A stretch of 7,578 nucleotides of DNA from positions 1 to 7,578 of the forward strand of contig CAYTQK010000163.1 in the NCBI GenBank assembly GCA_964439745.1, given 5' to 3'. The position numbers and the translations under genes are program-made. The notes beneath the pieces were generated by a model. That model was not told the DNA's origin and did no database searches. It worked only from the letters and a program-made list of their open reading frames with translations. Below are positions 6,450 to 7,578 of the stretch, piece by piece. Every line of letters starts with the position of its first letter. Position 1 is the stretch's first letter. The DNA comes from CAYTQK01 sp964439745. GTDB taxonomy: Bacteria > Desulfobacterota > Desulfobacteria > Desulfobacterales > Desulfosudaceae.

Positions 6450-7492
6450 CACCCTGCCGGAATATTTTTGGTACTGAGCCGGCTTTCCGGCAGTACCAGG
6501 AATTGCTGCCCCCCGGGATCTGCCCCTACCTGTTTTATACCCTGGTTCCCTATATCGTTACCCTGGCCGAGGGCGGCTGGTTCAACTGGGTGGTTCACAC
6601 CGCCGATTCCTCCCGGCGCAGAAGCATCCGGCCGCTTACGGAAATAACCAAAAACCTCAACCGCGCCTTTCCCAACGAGGTGCTGGTGGGCTGCCCCCAT
6701 CCCGAAATACCCGTTATCGCCGGGGTCGGTCCCGGGCCAAACCGACAGATCCGCCTGCGCCTGCTCCGCGGCGACGCCCGCTGCCCGGCGCATCCCGAAG
6801 CCGGCGCACAGTTCCTTCTGACCAGCAGCGAAAAAAACCGGGCCCTTTGCTTTTACCAGCGCTTTCCGCAGCTCCTGCTGCACAGCCAGGCGGACATGCC
6901 CCCGGCCGAGGCGGTGAAACGGTTCGATTCCCGGCCGCCGGGGATTGCCATCGATACCGTGGTTCATCCCTGCCGCTATCATAAAACGCCGGCTTCCGAC
7001 CTCATCGGCCTGGTACCGGACCACTGCTGTCCCCATGTCTTCTGGCATATCTATCCCCGGGTCCTGGCCCGCATGTACAACGCCCGGCCGGCCGGACCAA
7101 TCAGGCTTGCTCACCCCGGCACCGGGCAACCGGTGACCGTGCACATTGAAAAACAGGCGACAGAAAAAACCGCCTGGCGGCATCTGGCGGAAACCGCCGG
7201 TGATCGATTGCTGCGATTGCTCCGGCGGCCGCAGGACCGGCAGGATTTCACCATGTCAATCCGCAGCGTTGATGGGGAAGATACCGGTTCCCCGCAGGGG
7301 GCGGCCAATGGCTGCCGGGTCAACCTGGATAACCAGGCCATTCTCTGCCCGGCCGCCTTTGCCACCCTCTATCCCTACCTGCTGCTGATCGCGGCCGGTG
7401 CGGCCCTGCCCTGGATTAACGAAGAAGAGGCCAACCGGGCGGCCTGCCCGGATTGTACGGGAATACGCTTTGCGCTGCGGGCGCCTTCTTAA
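6446..7492 (+). CDS. Cysteine-rich protein of repeated TIGR04076-like modules
   Basis: The 348-residue product has no signal peptide and no known enzyme motif. The end (residues 298-345) closely resembles my recollection of the small TIGR04076 family: Cys-Pro, an aromatic/hydrophobic helix, Tyr-Pro, then a PW turn and a final Cys-rich strand (AILCPAAFATLYPYLLL, LPWINEEE, ACPDCTGIRFAL). The same pattern recurs: GICPYLFYTLVPYIVTLAEG with W45/W48 and CPHPEIPV (24-90); RLRLLRGDARCPAHPEAG with ALCFYQRFPQLLL (103-145); and VVHPCRYHK with HCCPHVFWHIYPRVLA and LAHPGTGQPVTVHI (172-234). I read this as four diverged modules, the second most decayed. TIGR04076 proteins are usually about 80-110 residues with one module and have no established function. 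The paired Cys and His residues suggest metal binding, which is inference. The gene overlaps the nuclease by ATGA and ends where a convergent gene ends. Confidence 0.8.
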   Translation: MTPCRNIFGTEPAFRQYQELLPPGICPYLFYTLVPYIVTLAEGGWFNWVVHTADSSRRRSIRPLTEITKNLNRAFPNEVLVGCPHPEIPVIAGVGPGPNRQIRLRLLRGDARCPAHPEAGAQFLLTSSEKNRALCFYQRFPQLLLHSQADMPPAEAVKRFDSRPPGIAIDTVVHPCRYHKTPASDLIGLVPDHCCPHVFWHIYPRVLARMYNARPAGPIRLAHPGTGQPVTVHIEKQATEKTAWRHLAETAGDRLLRLLRRPQDRQDFTMSIRSVDGEDTGSPQGAANGCRVNLDNQAILCPAAFATLYPYLLLIAAGAALPWINEEEANRAACPDCTGIRFALRAPS

Positions 7493-7578
7493 AAATCATC
7501 CAGCTCACGAAAACCGAGCAGAATGGCGATAATGGCCGCCCAGAGGGTCCGCCGATTTTTCGGAACCACCCTGGCCAG
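7489..7578 (-). CDS. C-terminal end of a convergent gene, unidentified
   Basis: On the minus strand an open frame enters from the right edge and gives 29 residues before TAA (7491-7489). It reads VVPKNRRTLWAAIIAILLGF and then an acidic tail, RELDDF. The basic patch followed by a hydrophobic stretch of about 12 residues suggests a membrane-associated end or a buried helix. Codon choice (CTG, GCC, ATC, CGG) matches the neighbouring genes, and no frame on the plus strand explains this stretch. The stop overlaps the stop of the rightward gene (shared TTAA, 7489-7492). There is too little sequence to name a family. Confidence 0.6.
   Translation of the reverse strand: MARVVPKNRRTLWAAIIAILLGFRELDDF

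Noticed and set aside
1803..7492. A new anti-phage defence system (helicase plus nuclease)
   Set aside because: The nuclease has a convincing signal peptide and so leaves the cytoplasm, the ATPase is a metal chaperone type, and no mobile-element or defence-island genes are present.

Overview
This is a GC-rich bacterial chromosomal window. Its only AT-rich stretch is a roughly 325-base divergent intergenic region. Gene content suggests an anaerobe, and the mix of a CooC-family ATPase, a long U32 protein and a TIGR04076-like protein would fit Desulfobacterota (the old Deltaproteobacteria). That assignment is inference from family knowledge; the window holds no rRNA or other marker that would fix it. 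I see no tRNA, rRNA, CRISPR array, insertion sequence or phage gene.

Layout. On the left, leftward and cut by the window edge, is a U32-family (RlhA/TrhP/YhbU-like) protein of at least 492 residues. An AT-rich divergent control region (1478-1802) follows, with a candidate sigma70-type promoter in each direction. A tightly packed rightward unit then runs from 1803 to 7492: a CooC-like nickel-insertion ATPase; a possible 28-codon leader ORF that overlaps both neighbours by ATGA; a Ski2/Mtr4-like DExH helicase with a DSHCT-type C-terminus; a secreted endonuclease/exonuclease/phosphatase (EEP) nuclease with a C-terminal OB-like domain; and a cysteine-rich protein apparently built from four degenerate copies of a TIGR04076-like module. 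At the right edge, the last 29 codons of a leftward gene converge on this unit, and the two stop codons overlap.

How the genes might work together. The spacings (ATGA overlaps at 2576-2579, 2659-2662 and 6446-6449, and a 14-base gap at 4801-4814) and the lack of any visible terminator argue for one transcript. The products do not form a known pathway. CooC normally matures CO dehydrogenase, the helicase remodels RNA or DNA in the cytoplasm, and the nuclease carries a signal peptide and so acts outside the cytoplasm. They may simply share a promoter. The most unusual item is the repeat-built cysteine-rich protein, followed by the CooC-like gene with no CODH gene in view and the double-overlap mini-ORF. 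I do not see convincing evidence for a new defence or mobile system here.
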